From positions 2,487,501-2,551,500 of the forward strand of contig NC_089040.1 in the NCBI RefSeq assembly GCF_034140825.1: a stretch of 64,000 nucleotides of DNA, read 5' to 3'. This document shows, piece after piece, positions 35,884 to 48,090 of this stretch (within the stretch, counting starts at the first letter, position 1; each line of letters starts with the position of its first letter). Under the pieces are notes generated by a model, which did not search any database, was not told the DNA's origin, and was given only the letters and a program-made list of their open reading frames with translations. Source of the stretch: Oryza sativa Japonica Group. Taxonomy: Eukaryota > Streptophyta > Magnoliopsida > Poales > Poaceae. A program made the translations under genes and the position numbers.

Positions 35884-36090
35884 TTTTTTTCTGAAGCTCT
35901 CATAGCAACTGTATTCCTACCATTTTTTAAAAAAAAAATCTGAAAGCTTTCCTTGCTGCTCATAGCAACTGTCTTTTGTTGTACCTTTTTTTTTTCTGAA
36001 GCTCTCATAGCAACTGTATTCCTACCGTTTTTTAAAAAATTTCTGAAGCTTTCCTTGCTGCTCATAGCAACTGTATTGATTTTGCTCTTG
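35884..36090. repeat. Tandem duplication, two units of about 107 bp, behind the tRNA gene
   Basis: Each unit runs TTTTTTTCTGAAGCTCTCATAG, CAACTGTATTCCTACC, a T/A run, then GCTTTCCTTGCTGCTCATAG and CAACTGT. Units start near 35884 and 35989 and differ by small changes. Confidence 0.85.
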
Positions 36091-36140
36091 TACGACAGCC
36101 ATTGCAACTTGGCGAAAGCAATTGTTCATTATGGGTTTAT

Positions 36141-36789
<649 letters not shown>

Positions 36790-37434
36790 TATATTTTGCG
36801 GGTTCTATGTGATGTTTACAGAAAGCCGAATGAAAGCGCCAGAACAAGTTTACACCATGCAGCAGAAGAGTTACAAAATTACAAAATTGCATTAAACAGA
36901 ACTAGAGAAGCTCAAAGGGAAATACCCAATTATTTAACATTGCCCAAAAAAAAAGGACTTACTATCTCTGGAATATTTTCCTCCCAAAAAGTTCTTAACA
37001 TAATTTGAACAAAGAAATGAGATTCAGCTAAATGGCTGTGCCAATTAAGGAATCAGAAGGGTAAGCCGACGCTACTGCTGATTCAGCAGGCATCACCGAA
37101 TTCTGTACAGTGAAAATCAATGAAAAACAAAAGGTAATGCTAGCTTCTCAACATGAAAATATGTTGCCACAGCAAAAGATGGCAAAATGGTGCTTTGTCT
37201 CCTCTTATCATTAAGAAACATCATTATGTACTCATTAGACCAAAAGGCACCTGTAATAGAGCAAAATGGCATGAAATTAGGCCTTTCTGGACACTGGGAC
37301 ATGGGGGCATAACGTGTAAAACTGTGTAATAAACACACCTTTCAGAAGATGACTAGAAGTCCAGAACATGCTGTTTGTGTTTCACCACAACACACCCTCA
37401 TGCTGTTAGACAGCTACAGCACTAAGCACAGCAT

Positions 37435-40400
37435 CTATTTTGAATTGGAGACCTTTAATAGCTCATGAAATGCTTCTTGAGGAATATCAACGGACCCTAC
37501 ACGCTTCATGCGCTTCTTCCCTTCTTTTTGCTTCTCTAGCAACTTCTTTTTGCGAGTAATATCACCACCATAGCACTTGGCCAGAACGTTCTTTCTCATT
37601 GCTGACAGACTGGAAGCAATGCAAGATAGCATATTTAAGTATTTACACAAATGCACAGAATTTTACATGAACGGAATGAACCTTATAGTTACCATAACAT
37701 TTACCATGAAACTGAATGACATTACAGACACAATTAAGACCGGGAAACTAAGTGCATGGTAAATAATCTGAGTCTCTGAGAGTCATGCATGGAATATTAT
37801 GTCCAGGTCTTTCACAGATGACCAAGTAAGATCAGATCATGGAACAGATTTACCAAGGCTGTATGGTTGTAGTTTGCAGCCAGTTCTGCTTAGACCAATA
37901 GAGGTTCACAATAGTTCTATTCAAAATTATCGGCTCTAAGAAAGGTTAGCTTTCTAAACGCTTTTTTTCCAGGAAACATCTCCAGTGATTATCTTTACAC
38001 CAAATACTACCAAGTACCTAGGATGTTCCAAGCTCCAAAGAGCATATCTAATTGTTCTACTTAGAAGGTAAATGTGAATGGGCAAACACAATTTTACTTG
38101 GGAGTTGGAAGTGCATCCCAACTAGAAAAAAATATCAGTTCTCATGGACAGATAAGTGATTTTCTATGAATTCCCTTGCTGTAGAGTGATGTGCATGCAA
38201 ATAATAACTTCAACAAGCTAGGGAATAAACACAATCCATTAAAAATAATCGTGCTGTTAACTTGTAAGGGAAAAAAAAACAGCAGCAGGTTTTAACTATC
38301 TTACGTTTCCCTTGCGATAACCTTTGAACCAACTGCGGCTTGTATAGTGATCTCAAACATTTGCCTGCATAATCAGAGACAAAAGCATAACGAAAAAGGA
38401 TGGCGGTAATGGATGGGTGAAAATTTTTGACATTCTGTACAACGATAAAAGAATGTAGGCAGCAATCACGATTATGTTTGTCGTTCCCTAATAATATATG
38501 GAAATATTATAAAAGCGCATAATCTGTGCATCAGGATTTCCACAATAAGGAGCATGATGAATACCGTTCTATGAATTTCTTGAGTTTATCCACTAATTCT
38601 CGTCCAACTCTCTGAGCTTTCTGGTTGTGGACTATTGTTGCCATAGCATCAACAGGCTGACCATTAAGTAAAATATCCATCTTAACAAGATCAGACTGTT
38701 GGTACCTGTTGAAGTAAATTAAAGGGAGTTAAACAAGAAAATAAACAGCCATCCATAGTGGCATTTTTTCCTGCTTTGTCACCCATTTAATTTTAACCAT
38801 AGAAATATACCTACATGCAATTTGATAATATAAGTCGCATGAAATGCAAATTATCTCCAGAATGTGATTATAGTTCACATTATTTGGTAATAATTATTCA
38901 TCAGGAAACACTCTCAAAAGGTCAAAACACTAGATGCCTAAACTCCCAAGAGAGCTTTCTATTTGTGCTTACAACTTTGCTTTTTTTTAAAGAAAGTGAG
39001 GTGACTACTAGTACTTAGTATGCTGGAGTAGAGACAAGAACTGTAAATACTTCCTCCGTTTCACAATGTAAGTCATTCTAGCATTTCCCACATTCATATT
39101 GATGTTAATGAATCTAGACATATATCTATCTAGATTCATTAATATCAATATGAATGTGGGAAATGCTAGAATGACTTACATTGTGAAACGGAGGGAGTAG
39201 AAAATTGTGAGCAAGGTGTAGTACGAATTTCAGGAATGGGGCATAAAACAGGCCTCCAAAATAATCATCACAAAAAGGAGCAAAAAAACAGAAAAGAATA
39301 ATAAGGCCACCTGATGAAAGAAAACAGATACATGCCTTTCCATCTCAGAATGTTTAAAAAAAATCAAAAGATTAGACAAGACCATGTATGGTTACCGAGT
39401 TGAAAAGGAAACTTACTCAGAATCTTCATAATCAAAAGTAGCATATCCAGATGTTATGCTTTTCAGTTCATTGTAGAAATCCACAATGATTTCCCTCAAT
39501 GGTAATCGGTACTTCAACAAAGCCCTTTGGCTGCATCAAACAAACAAACAATAGCCCTGTAAGGCAAGAACAAAATTTATTTTAAGAAAATGATTTCTGG
39601 AGTAAACTATTACGCATCAATGAATGTATATTCTTGCTGCTCGCCCCTCCTCTCTGAACAAAGCATAATTACTGGCCCAACATACCTGAAAAAGCGGTTG
39701 GGTAGTCTCAAGAACTTCTGGTTTATAAATATAAATATGTATAAATTCATGAACTAAAAGAGTGTATGAGAAAGGAAGCAGATCTTACTCACTAGGAATA
39801 ATAATAGTTGCAATGACTGTTGGTTCCCAACAAGCTGCTATACGCTTTCCAGGATTTGAAGCCAAAGCTGCAGGGTTCTCGACTTGCACTTTGCTGGATA
39901 AAGCACTCCATGATTAGAAAACTAACAGAGAACAAGTATATATAATATAATAATTGCAATTTTGCACCTTCCATCACCATACTCAAAGATATATGGCACT
40001 GTCGGTATTGTCGATATGACTTGAGCTCCATGTTCCTTAACAGGGCACAACAATAAATTAAAACCTCAAGAAATATAATAGGGAATAGAAATCAGTTCAT
40101 CACATGATGCAAGCACATCTTCCTTGTTTTCCAAATCATTTACTGAGAAGAGAAGCATGCATCAATGATTCAACTGACCGACATGTAGTTCTTTGGATGC
40201 AAACTACTCTGGTTCAGTATTAAATCAACATGAAAAACATGTTGGGTAAAAAAAAAAAGATATGCCAAACCAAAGTACATGCAAAGATCACAGTCAGTTG
40301 CTGTCAGCAAAAATAGATTGACAATTATTTGAAAAACAAACAGTAAGATGTATACTTGTTCTAGCCGCTGATGAAATACATCCATGTGTAGTAATCCTAG

Positions 40401-42278
40401 AAAGCCACATCTGTAGAAGAATTACAGTATGTTTCTCCACATGATAGCATAAAACAATGGAATTTTTTTTAATATTTATACTTCACATGCAAAAAAGTTG
40501 ATACCTGAAGCCCATGCCAAGTGCAGTGCTTGTCTCTTTTGTAACAGACACACTCGCATCGTTACATGTTAGTTTTTCAATTGCATGGCTAAGAGCGTCA
40601 AAGTCAGAGCCATCAGCTGGGTATAGACCAGAGAAGACCATGTGTCTAGCAGGCTTGAAACCTGAAAGGATATTCTCTATATAGTGACAACATAAAAAAA
40701 AAACTAAAGCAACAAAGCATTAGACTTTTTTTATGTACCAACTGCAGTGTTTTATCAGGCTGAATCAGACTAGTTAAAACTAATAGAATGACAAAACTAT
40801 TTCAGGAGGGTAGGAGATGCCATACCAGGAAGTGGTTCGACAATACTCTTTGCTTGATGAAGAGTATCACCAATTCGTGCTTCTTTAGTTGAACGCATTC
40901 CGCTTATGACATATCCAACTTGTCCAGTGTAAAGCACACCGGTAGGAGTAAGCTCTGGATGCATAATGCCCACATCAAGGACTTCATATGTGCGACCAGT
41001 TGCGGCAGATGCAATCTTATCTCCTTTGTGGAGAGCACCATCCACAACAGCAACATGGCATATCACCCCTTTATACTCATCATAGTATGAATCTAAGAGA
41101 AGCATGCGTACAGGTGAATCACATTTTCCAGGTGGGGAAGGAATCCGCTCAATAACAGCAGGCAAGACCTGGCTAAGGCCCTGACCAGTTTTAGCTGAAG
41201 TTAGCAGAGCTTCACTTGGATCAATGTCAAATAACCTCTTCAGTTGAGCCTTTACATTATCTGGATCAGCGGTAGGCTGATCAATCTTATTAATAACAGG
41301 AATGATGCTTAGATTCGACTCAAATGCAAGGTAGAAGTTTGCAATTGTTTGTGCTTGGACACCTTGGGCTGCATCAACTACTAAAAGAGCACCCTGACAA
41401 GCTGCAAGCGACCTGGATACTTCGTAGCTGAAATCCACATGCCCAGGAGTATCAATCAAGTTAAGCAAATAGCTTGGAGCATCTGGCTGATCAGATGCAG
41501 GAAGTTGGTTGTTAGCATGTCTGTAGAACATAGTTGCTGTTTGTGCTTTGACTGTGATTCCCCTCTCTCTCTCTACCTGTAGAGAACAGATACAATCATA
41601 CAAATGTTATGACAAATGCACACAGTATAAATATTTCTTTTCAATTTCAGTAAGAAAATATCCACTGAAAATGAACACTATCTGTTATGCTAGTGCTGTC
41701 ATCATCTCAAATGAAATGAGATGCCAATTAAGGAAATAGTCACTTAAGATCCAGTATGCTCAAAAGTCAACACAGTGAGTACAAGGATTATCTTTGCTAT
41801 TACTACCGGTCACCAAACATAACGAAGTTCAACTCAACTAAATTCTGGAGTAACTTCCAATTGATTAATTCCGGTATGTGCATTTATCCAATAAGCTTAT
41901 GGAATACGGACCACAAATCAAAGCTACCAATTTCTCACTCAACGCGTCCCCATTTTTTTCAAAACGGCAAGTTTGTTCTCACACCTGTAACTTGTCGAGG
42001 TACTGAGGTTGGCCATGGCCCTTCTTGATGGTGCCGGTGAGCTCCAGCAACCGGTCGGCGAGCGTGGACTTGCCGTGGTCGACGTGCGCGATGATGGAGA
42101 AGTTCCTGACCCTCTCCGGGGGATACAGCCCAAGCTCCGAACCCAGCACCCCGCCGCGGTCCGGCGAAGCCTGGGAGGAGAGGAGGCGCTCAGGGTGCTG
42201 TAGCGCCCGGGACAAGGCGTAGGCGCCTGGCAGGACGACACGGCGCGCGGATCGCCGGAGCGCGGCGGCGCCGGCCAT
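37435..42278 (-). CDS. GUF1: GUF1 / LepA (EF4) translation GTPase, mitochondrial
   Basis: Eleven exons on the minus strand join in phase: 42278-41985, 41576-40826, 40661-40505, 40410-40356, 40035-39968, 39893-39789, 39685-39614, 39530-39417, 38705-38565, 38364-38305 and 37609-37435. They give 663 aa, a normal GUF1 length. Residues 1-50 are rich in Arg, Ala and Ser with no acidic start ([20 protein letters not shown]), as in a mitochondrial presequence. The GTPase motifs are all present: G1 AHVDHGKS (64-71), G2 RGITVKAQ (103-110), G3 DTPGH, G4 NKID and G5 SAKTG. EF4-specific parts follow: the [19 protein letters not shown] stretch, [11 protein letters not shown], and the C-terminal domain with [15 protein letters not shown] and [22 protein letters not shown]4 is known to back-translocate or rescue stalled ribosomes. 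A plastid paralogue exists in plants, but this one lacks an obvious Ser-rich plastid transit peptide. Confidence 0.95.
39050..39197. mobile_element. Stowaway MITE, 148 bp, nearly perfect hairpin, in a GUF1 intron
   Basis: Two arms of about 70 bp are complementary with only two or three mismatches, around a short loop (ACATATATCTATC). Ends are CTTCCTCCGTTTCACAATG and CATTGTGAAACGGAGGGAG, with TA at 39048-39049 and 39198-39199. It lies in the intron between the GUF1 exons at 39417 and 38705. Confidence 0.92.
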
Positions 42279-43417
42279 CCCGGAACAGCGCGGCGGCGGC
42301 GGCGGCGGGAGCTAGGGTTCTGGTTGGGGTTTGGCGCAAAAGGTCCACATAGACTAGAGAGGAACACGCTGTGCAACTGTAAGATGGGCCCCACTGATAC
42401 GATGACCTATGGGCTTAATGGGCCTGGAGAAAATGAAGGGGCACCTATCAGCCCAAACAAAAATGGTTTCGTATGAAACATTTCGGCCCATAATACTACT
42501 ACGCTGAGAAATACTAGGAATTCCGAAATACTACCTCCGTCCAGGATTGTCATGAAATTGCTAATTAACGACTAGTTGTGTACCGCGTGCGATTGTCTAT
42601 TATTTTAAAATATACATACAAACTGTATAAATATAAATATAAAGTCTGTGTGCATATTTTTTACGTCCTAAATGCATACAAATATGTATAAAATATACGA
42701 AGATTTTTATACATTTTATGTTAATGCATGTAGTATAATTAGATTTGTATTTTAAAATATTTTTATATAATGTTAAATTCGTAGTTGATAATAATGTATT
42801 AATTAATGGTCAAAGTAAAGTATTGGAGACCGCGTAAAATGCTACTGTTTTTAACCGAGAATAACAAACATTTTCACAATGAACAATTTTCATAGTTAAA
42901 GTTTGTAATTTGAGATAAAAAAAAGTTTCTTATATCGACTGTGTTTGCCCACATAGGAATGAATACTAACAAGATATGCCCGATTAATACCCTTCCATAT
43001 ATATAATTCTTATCCCTCCATCAATGGCAAAGATCAATGCTGGCTGCAAATAATCACATCATTTCCTTACCAACAGCCGACGCACGATGATCATGTGTTG
43101 GTGTTGGCATGCAATGCAACAGACGAACGGAACGCTCACCACCACCAAGCCGACGAGCGGTCATCACGCCGCGACACGCGACGGCGACACGCTATATAGA
43201 AACCCCCGCCGCACGCACGCGCGCCTCGGCGGCCGGCTCACCTCTCTCCGCCGCCCGGCCCGCTCGCTGATGCTGCCGCCGCCGGCTTCACGCGGGAAGA
43301 GGTCTCAGAAACCCTAGGCGAAAGCCGCCACACATTTCCTGAGTCCTCTTTCCCGCGGTGCGGCGGCCGGCCGGGGCGGCGCTCCATACACCCATCGATC
43401 GTTCTGAACCAGCAGGC
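42279..43417. other. Intergenic region between GUF1 and pectate lyase copy 2
   Basis: The two genes diverge. On the minus strand CGCACGCGGTACACAACTAG followed by T (CTAG 42572-42575) looks like a Helitron 3' end; no matching 5' end was found. Next to it ACTACCTCCGTCCAGGATTG resembles one Stowaway terminus without a partner. A TATA box for the next gene lies at 43193. Confidence 0.5.
43193..43200 (+). promoter_or_regulatory. TATA-box candidate for pectate lyase copy 2
   Basis: TATATAGA in a GC-rich context, about 220 bp before ATG 43418. Confidence 0.55.
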
Positions 43418-44852
43418 ATGGCGGGCTCCGTCGTGACGAGGAGCCCACTGTGCTCCATCCTCTTCTACGTCCTCGCCACGGCCGCCGCGGCGACGGCGAC
43501 GGCGACGCTTGTGGGCAACATCACCGCCGACGAGGAGTACTGGGCCAAGCGCTCCGAGGTGGCGCGCTCGTTCAACCGCGCCGCCTACGTCAGCGACCCC
43601 GTCGCCGTGCTGAACAGGTTCAACGAGGACGTGCTGAATACCACGACGGCGACGGCGGCGGCGGCGCGGCGGTCGCTGATGAGGAGGTACCGGCGTCGTG
43701 GCCCGTGCACGGTGACGAACCCGATCGACCTGTGCTGGCGCTGCCGCAAGAACTGGGCGAGCCGTCGCAAGCGGCTGGCCAAGTGCGCCATGGGGTTCGG
43801 CCACAAGGCCACCGGCGGGCTCGCCGGCAAGATCTACATCGTGACGGACGCCGGCGACGAGCACCTCGTCATCCCTCGGCGGGGCACGCTCCGGCACGCC
43901 GTGATCCAGGAGCGGCCGCTGTGGATCGTCTTCGCGCGGAGCATGGTGATCAGGCTCGCCAAGGAGCTCATCGTCACCAGCGACAAGACCATCGACGGCC
44001 GCGGCGCGCAGGTGCACGTCACCGGCGCGCAGATCACGGTGCAGGCGGTGAGCAACGTCATCATCCACAACCTCCACATCCACAACTCCGTGCCGCGCTC
44101 CGGCGGCCTCATCCGCGACTCCATGCACCACTTCGGCATCCGCGGCGAGAGCGACGGCGACGGCATCTCCGTCATGGGCTCCAGCAACATCTGGATCGAC
44201 CACGTCTCCATGTCCAACTGCTCCGACGGCCTCATCGACATCACCGACGGCTCCACCGCCATCACCATCTCCAACTCCCACTTCACCAAGCACGATCACG
44301 TACACACCCCTTCTCCATCCATCTTCTTCCACCTTTCACCAATCTCTCGTTAATGGACTCGATCGATTGATATGTCTCGTGTTGCAGGTGATGCTGTTCG
44401 GTGCACGCGACGACTCGCCGAAGGACAAGATCATGCAGGTAACGCTGGCATTCAACCACTTTGGCAAGGGGCTCGTGCAGAGGATGCCGAGGTGCAGGTT
44501 TGGATTCTTCCACATGGTGAACAACGACTACACGCACTGGCTCATGTACGCCATCGGCGGCAACATGAACCCGACGATCATCAGCCAGGGGAACAGGTTC
44601 AGGGCAAGCGACGACATGAAGCTCAAGGAGGTGACCAAGAGGGAGTACACGAGCTACGACGAGTACAAGGAGTGGGTGTGGAAGTCGCAGGACGACCTCT
44701 TCCTCAACGGCGCCTTCTTCAACGAGTCCGGCGGCCGGAACGAGCGCCGGTACAACCGGCTCGACCTCATCCAGGCCAGGAACGGCCGCTACGTCGGCCG
44801 GATGACCAGGTTCGCCGGCACGCTGCCATGCCGTGTCGGCAAGAAATGCTAG
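43418..44852 (+). CDS. Pectate lyase family protein (copy 2), motifs intact
   Basis: Two exons, 43418-44299 and 44388-44852, give 448 aa. A signal peptide (SILFYVLATAAAATATA) and the N-terminal plant pectate lyase region ([20 protein letters not shown]) precede the parallel beta-helix. Visible motifs are WIDH, the calcium-site segment [12 protein letters not shown], the Lys of FTKHDH, and an intact vRxPxxR (QRMPRCRFG). The enzyme should therefore cleave de-esterified pectate in the cell wall by beta-elimination. The common plant motif has RCRHGYFH, and here the His and Tyr are both Phe. The intron interrupts HDH/VMLF. Copies 1 and 3 have no intron there but have one at CR/FG instead, where this gene is continuous. 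Protein identity with copy 1 is high through the core. No RING gene follows this copy. Confidence 0.92.
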
Positions 44853-46700
44853 GCATGCATATGCTTGCTACTCACCGTGTGCGTGCCAAGGACATCATCA
44901 TGATGATGCAGATGCAGAGAGGAGAGGAATTTTCCATGACGATCGCATGGATATTTATATGTATGAATTATATTTCATATATATAATATGGTTCGGCAGT
45001 AATGCAATCATTTGCAAAATTGCATAAGCCTTAGAGAACAGGGTTCGAAATTTTGGACCAAAATTTTGGTCATTTCGGTCCTCTCCGATACGATATTACT
45101 TCGCCGAAATTTTTCATTTTTTCAATTTTTTCATGAATTTTGGTAATATTTGTTCAAATTGAACTAAATTTTGTGATATCAGATCAATTTCTTCACAACA
45201 ACAACGGTAAATATATGGTGAACCCCCCCCCCTACTTGTTATGTGTAAACTCCATCAAAAAGTCATCTAAATCCATACAAAAAACCACGCATATAAATAA
45301 GATGTTGTGCAAAAAATCTTATCCAATCTCGACTTCGTGAGATTTTTTTCTTGAAATTCGTTATTTTACATCTTAGAAATGACGCTAAGTTTGGACAAAA
45401 TGAGAAAAATATGGGGACAAAAATTTAATTTTATGTTGCATTATAAGTAACACAAAAGTTGATGGTAGCCGAAGAAGAAGCAAAGAATATCGGCTTTACT
45501 AACGAACTATTATTACAATTTGTGGGACTTCAATGATATTAGAAAAATATGTGATAGATCAGAAGGTCATAGAGTACACAATGATAATAACACAAAAGGT
45601 ATACGAGTTTATATAAAGTTAAAAAAAATAGGTTGAATGTATTTTTGTTGTATTTATAAAAGGTATAATACTAGAACTTAGCCATATACTCAGCGGGGTT
45701 GTAATCATGGTGGTAGGGACCGTCGTGTATAGAACAGATTAAGAGGTTTACACCGTAGTAAGCCACAAGCTACAACATTACATAACTAGATATCTAGTAG
45801 GGCCTTGGTCCCTAGTCAATTCTAAACCGGGGAAATGCCCTTATCTTTTTTAACTTCCGTGCTCTGCTTGGCCCCCACTCATTTTACTTTGCTAAAATTC
45901 ATCCATCCTTACCATCTAGTTTATCCCATCCTCTCTAGTTCGTGAATTTCGATCTAGCTTATCCCTTTTAAATAAAAATTATACTCTTTAATTCGTGAAT
46001 TTATTTCGATCTAGCTTATCCTTTTAAATAAAAATTAGGAGAGTTTCAGTCTGGTTCAACCCTTTTCTTAATTGTGGGTAGTTACAATCTAGTTTATTCT
46101 CTATTCTTTACTTCCTACTGCCCATCTTTTTACTCCTTCTACTGCTAATCAAGTTTTTTACTTCAGTTCTTCTACTGCTCAGCAAGTAATTAAGTAGTAA
46201 AATTTAAAGCTTTAAACTAAAACATGCAAGAACAGTATAACTTTAGAAAAACCTAATCCAAGCTAATAAACTTTATCAACACGAAATAAATGAGATTAAG
46301 TATGCTAAACTTTAGCAGTTTGAACCTAATTTACATGATCTCAATAATTTAGCCTATGCATAATCACCTCCTCTTTAAAGCAGAATTCTTAATCTTTTGA
46401 GTTTTGTTATTTTTTGTTTTTGTTTCGTGGTTTTTCTCTGCTTGAGATCTTCTCTTTCTGACTTACTTGCTTGAGAAGCCATCATAAGCAAGCCAGCAGT
46501 TTGTTACACATCACATCTCTTTCTCCTCCTCAATACCTGCCACAGCAGCTATTTAGCAATTTAAACGCTGCCTCACAAGTCACACAAGTCGCAAGCCAGT
46601 CTAGTAAGTCACAAGCCAATCTCTCTATTTCACTCTTGCATTGCAGATTTCTATTTATCTTAGCGTGTTTCTTGCCATCCACCGGAGTTCCAATGATCCT
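44853..46700. other. Intergenic region between pectate lyase copy 2 and membrane copy 2
   Basis: No gene seen. 45020-45130 holds a dispersed-looking stretch (GGTTCGAAATTTTGGACC, AAATTTTGGTCATTTCGG). The direct repeat CGTGAATTT...CGATCTAGCTTATCC with AAATAAAAATTA occurs near 45943 and 45992. The last 250 bp appear to be the leader of the membrane gene. Confidence 0.5.
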
Positions 46701-47066
46701 ATGGCCACCTTCGAACATGTAGTTGGCGAGCTATTACAGATTGTTCTGATACAGTTCGGTCATTTTCTTCTTGGCACGAGGGTCGTGCCGCTGCAGCAAA
46801 CCTCGGTAGGAGGGCAGCAGAGCCAATGTGTGGCTCAATTTTCTGTTTTTCAAAAGGTAGCGTATCTTGAACACTTTTTGGTGCTGCTTCTGAGGTTGAC
46901 TCGTCGTGTGCTAATGTTTGTAGTAGTTGCTATGTCATTAGCTTCAACTGTTATTTCTGATTTTATCTACTATTACTTGATTGAAATCAAAGTATCTGTT
47001 TTCATTTATTTGGGTGTAGGAATTAAGGTTTCTGTGTATATTTCATATGTCGTCCGTGGAGCATGA
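46701..47066 (+). CDS. Unrecognised small membrane protein (family copy 2), internally shortened
   Basis: ATG 46701 gives 121 aa. The N-terminus MATFEHVVGELLQIVLIQFGH is shared with copy 3 and missing from copy 1. The linker TSVGGQQSQCVAQFSVFQKV joins it to the core seen in copy 1. Compared with copies 1 and 3 about 25 residues are missing between LEHFLVL and LRLTRRVLMF, which removes most of one hydrophobic segment while keeping the frame. It ends early at YVVRGA, whereas the others continue GACC(A/V)FVY. Possible hydrophobic segments are about residues 12-30, 69-95 and 98-118. Function unknown. It may be a pseudogene in progress. Confidence 0.45.
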   Translation: MATFEHVVGELLQIVLIQFGHFLLGTRVVPLQQTSVGGQQSQCVAQFSVFQKVAYLEHFLVLLLRLTRRVLMFVVVAMSLASTVISDFIYYYLIEIKVSVFIYLGVGIKVSVYISYVVRGA

Positions 47067-47511
47067 TGTATTTTTGTATATTATTATTTATTTAACAGTG
47101 TAGTCTATTTAGATTAAAGGATTAGAGGAGTTGTGTCTGTATTTGATACTTCGGTGTAAGAATGACCTGTGGCGTATGAATGAAGTTTGTATAATAACTT
47201 GGTGTATGAATGAAGTATATAGAACGAATGAATGAAACTTCTCATTTTGTATTATTGTCGTGTTTCGACCACTCCACTACCTGTCGGCTCTCCGTACCAA
47301 AAAGAATAATAACAAAAATAACTTGCACGCGCGTCACCACTAGCCACTGTGCGTGCAGGCGCCAGGACGCTCTCCCCTTGGAATAGCCACTGTGCGTGCA
47401 GGCGCTAGGACGCTCTCCCCTTGGAATATTAGAGCAAACATGGTGAATAGATCAATTCCACACCGCGCGGAGGCAAATGCCCCCTATCATTTTTTCTACT
47501 TAGTCATTTTT
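47067..47511. other. Spacer between convergent membrane copies 2 and 3
   Basis: It contains the copy-2 3' region and a 43-bp tandem duplication. No other gene was seen. Confidence 0.5.
47341..47426. repeat. 43-bp tandem duplication
   Basis: Two units (47341-47383 and 47384-47426), each starting TAGCCACTGTGCGTGCAGGC and ending CTCTCCCCTTGGAA, differ at a single base. Confidence 0.95.
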
Positions 47512-47971
47512 TTATACAAAAACACAGCATGCTCCATAGATCGTATATGAAACATACACAAAAACCTTAATTCCCACACCCAAACAAGCAAAAACATATA
47601 ATTTGATTTCAATCAAGTAATAGTAAATAAAAGCAGCAAAAATAGTTGAAGTTAATGACATAGCAACGGCTACGAACATTAATAAATGAATAATTAACCT
47701 CCGAATCAAAGGGAGGGCCGACTGCTCTCCAGCTTTAACCCGGAAACGGACAAAGCAAATGAAAATTCCAGAGGTGAACATTGCAAGAACAAAAAATGTT
47801 CAAGATAAGCTACTTTTTGAAAAAAACAGAAAGCTGAGCCACACACTGGCTCTGCTGGCCTCCTACCTAGCTCTGCTGCAGCGGCATGACCCCTGTGCCA
47901 AGAAGAAAAAGACCTAGCTGTACCAGAAGGATCTGGAACAGCTCGGTAACTACATGCTCAAAGGAGGCCAT
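47512..47971 (-). pseudogene. Small membrane protein family copy 3, broken
   Basis: On the minus strand ATG 47971 starts [20 protein letters not shown], matching copy 2, but a stop follows LQQS. Past a frame change the core resumes (47781-47512): MFTSGIFICFVRFRVKAG, LLMFVAVAMSLTSTIFAAF, YYYLIEIKLYVFACL, TIYGACCVFV. That core is complete and includes the segment copy 2 has lost. Copies 2 and 3 face each other 0.4 kb apart as inverted repeats. The leader of this copy is joined to pectate lyase copy 3, which reads the other way. Confidence 0.65.
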
Positions 47972-47998
47972 GGGATCGATGGAACTGAATGGACAAGG

Positions 47999-48090
47999 AG
48001 TGAAAGAGAGACTGCAATGCAAGAGTGGAAGAGAGACTGCAATCCAAGAGTGAAAGAGAGACTGCAATGCAAGAGCGAAAGAGAGGCCGC
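47999..48090. repeat. 25-bp minisatellite, about 3.7 units, at the duplication junction
   Basis: The unit AGTGAAAGAGAGACTGCAAT GCAAG repeats at 47999, 48024, 48049 and (partial) 48074. The last unit runs straight into the pectate lyase sequence. Confidence 0.92.

Noticed and set aside
43238-44332. Long (364 aa) open frame antisense to pectate lyase copy 2
   Set aside because: GC-rich third positions of the real gene open the opposite frame. Its Val/Asp/Gly-dominated composition is the mirror of Ala/Asp/His codons and no domain is visible. The same applies to 7179-8129 and 48153-49025.
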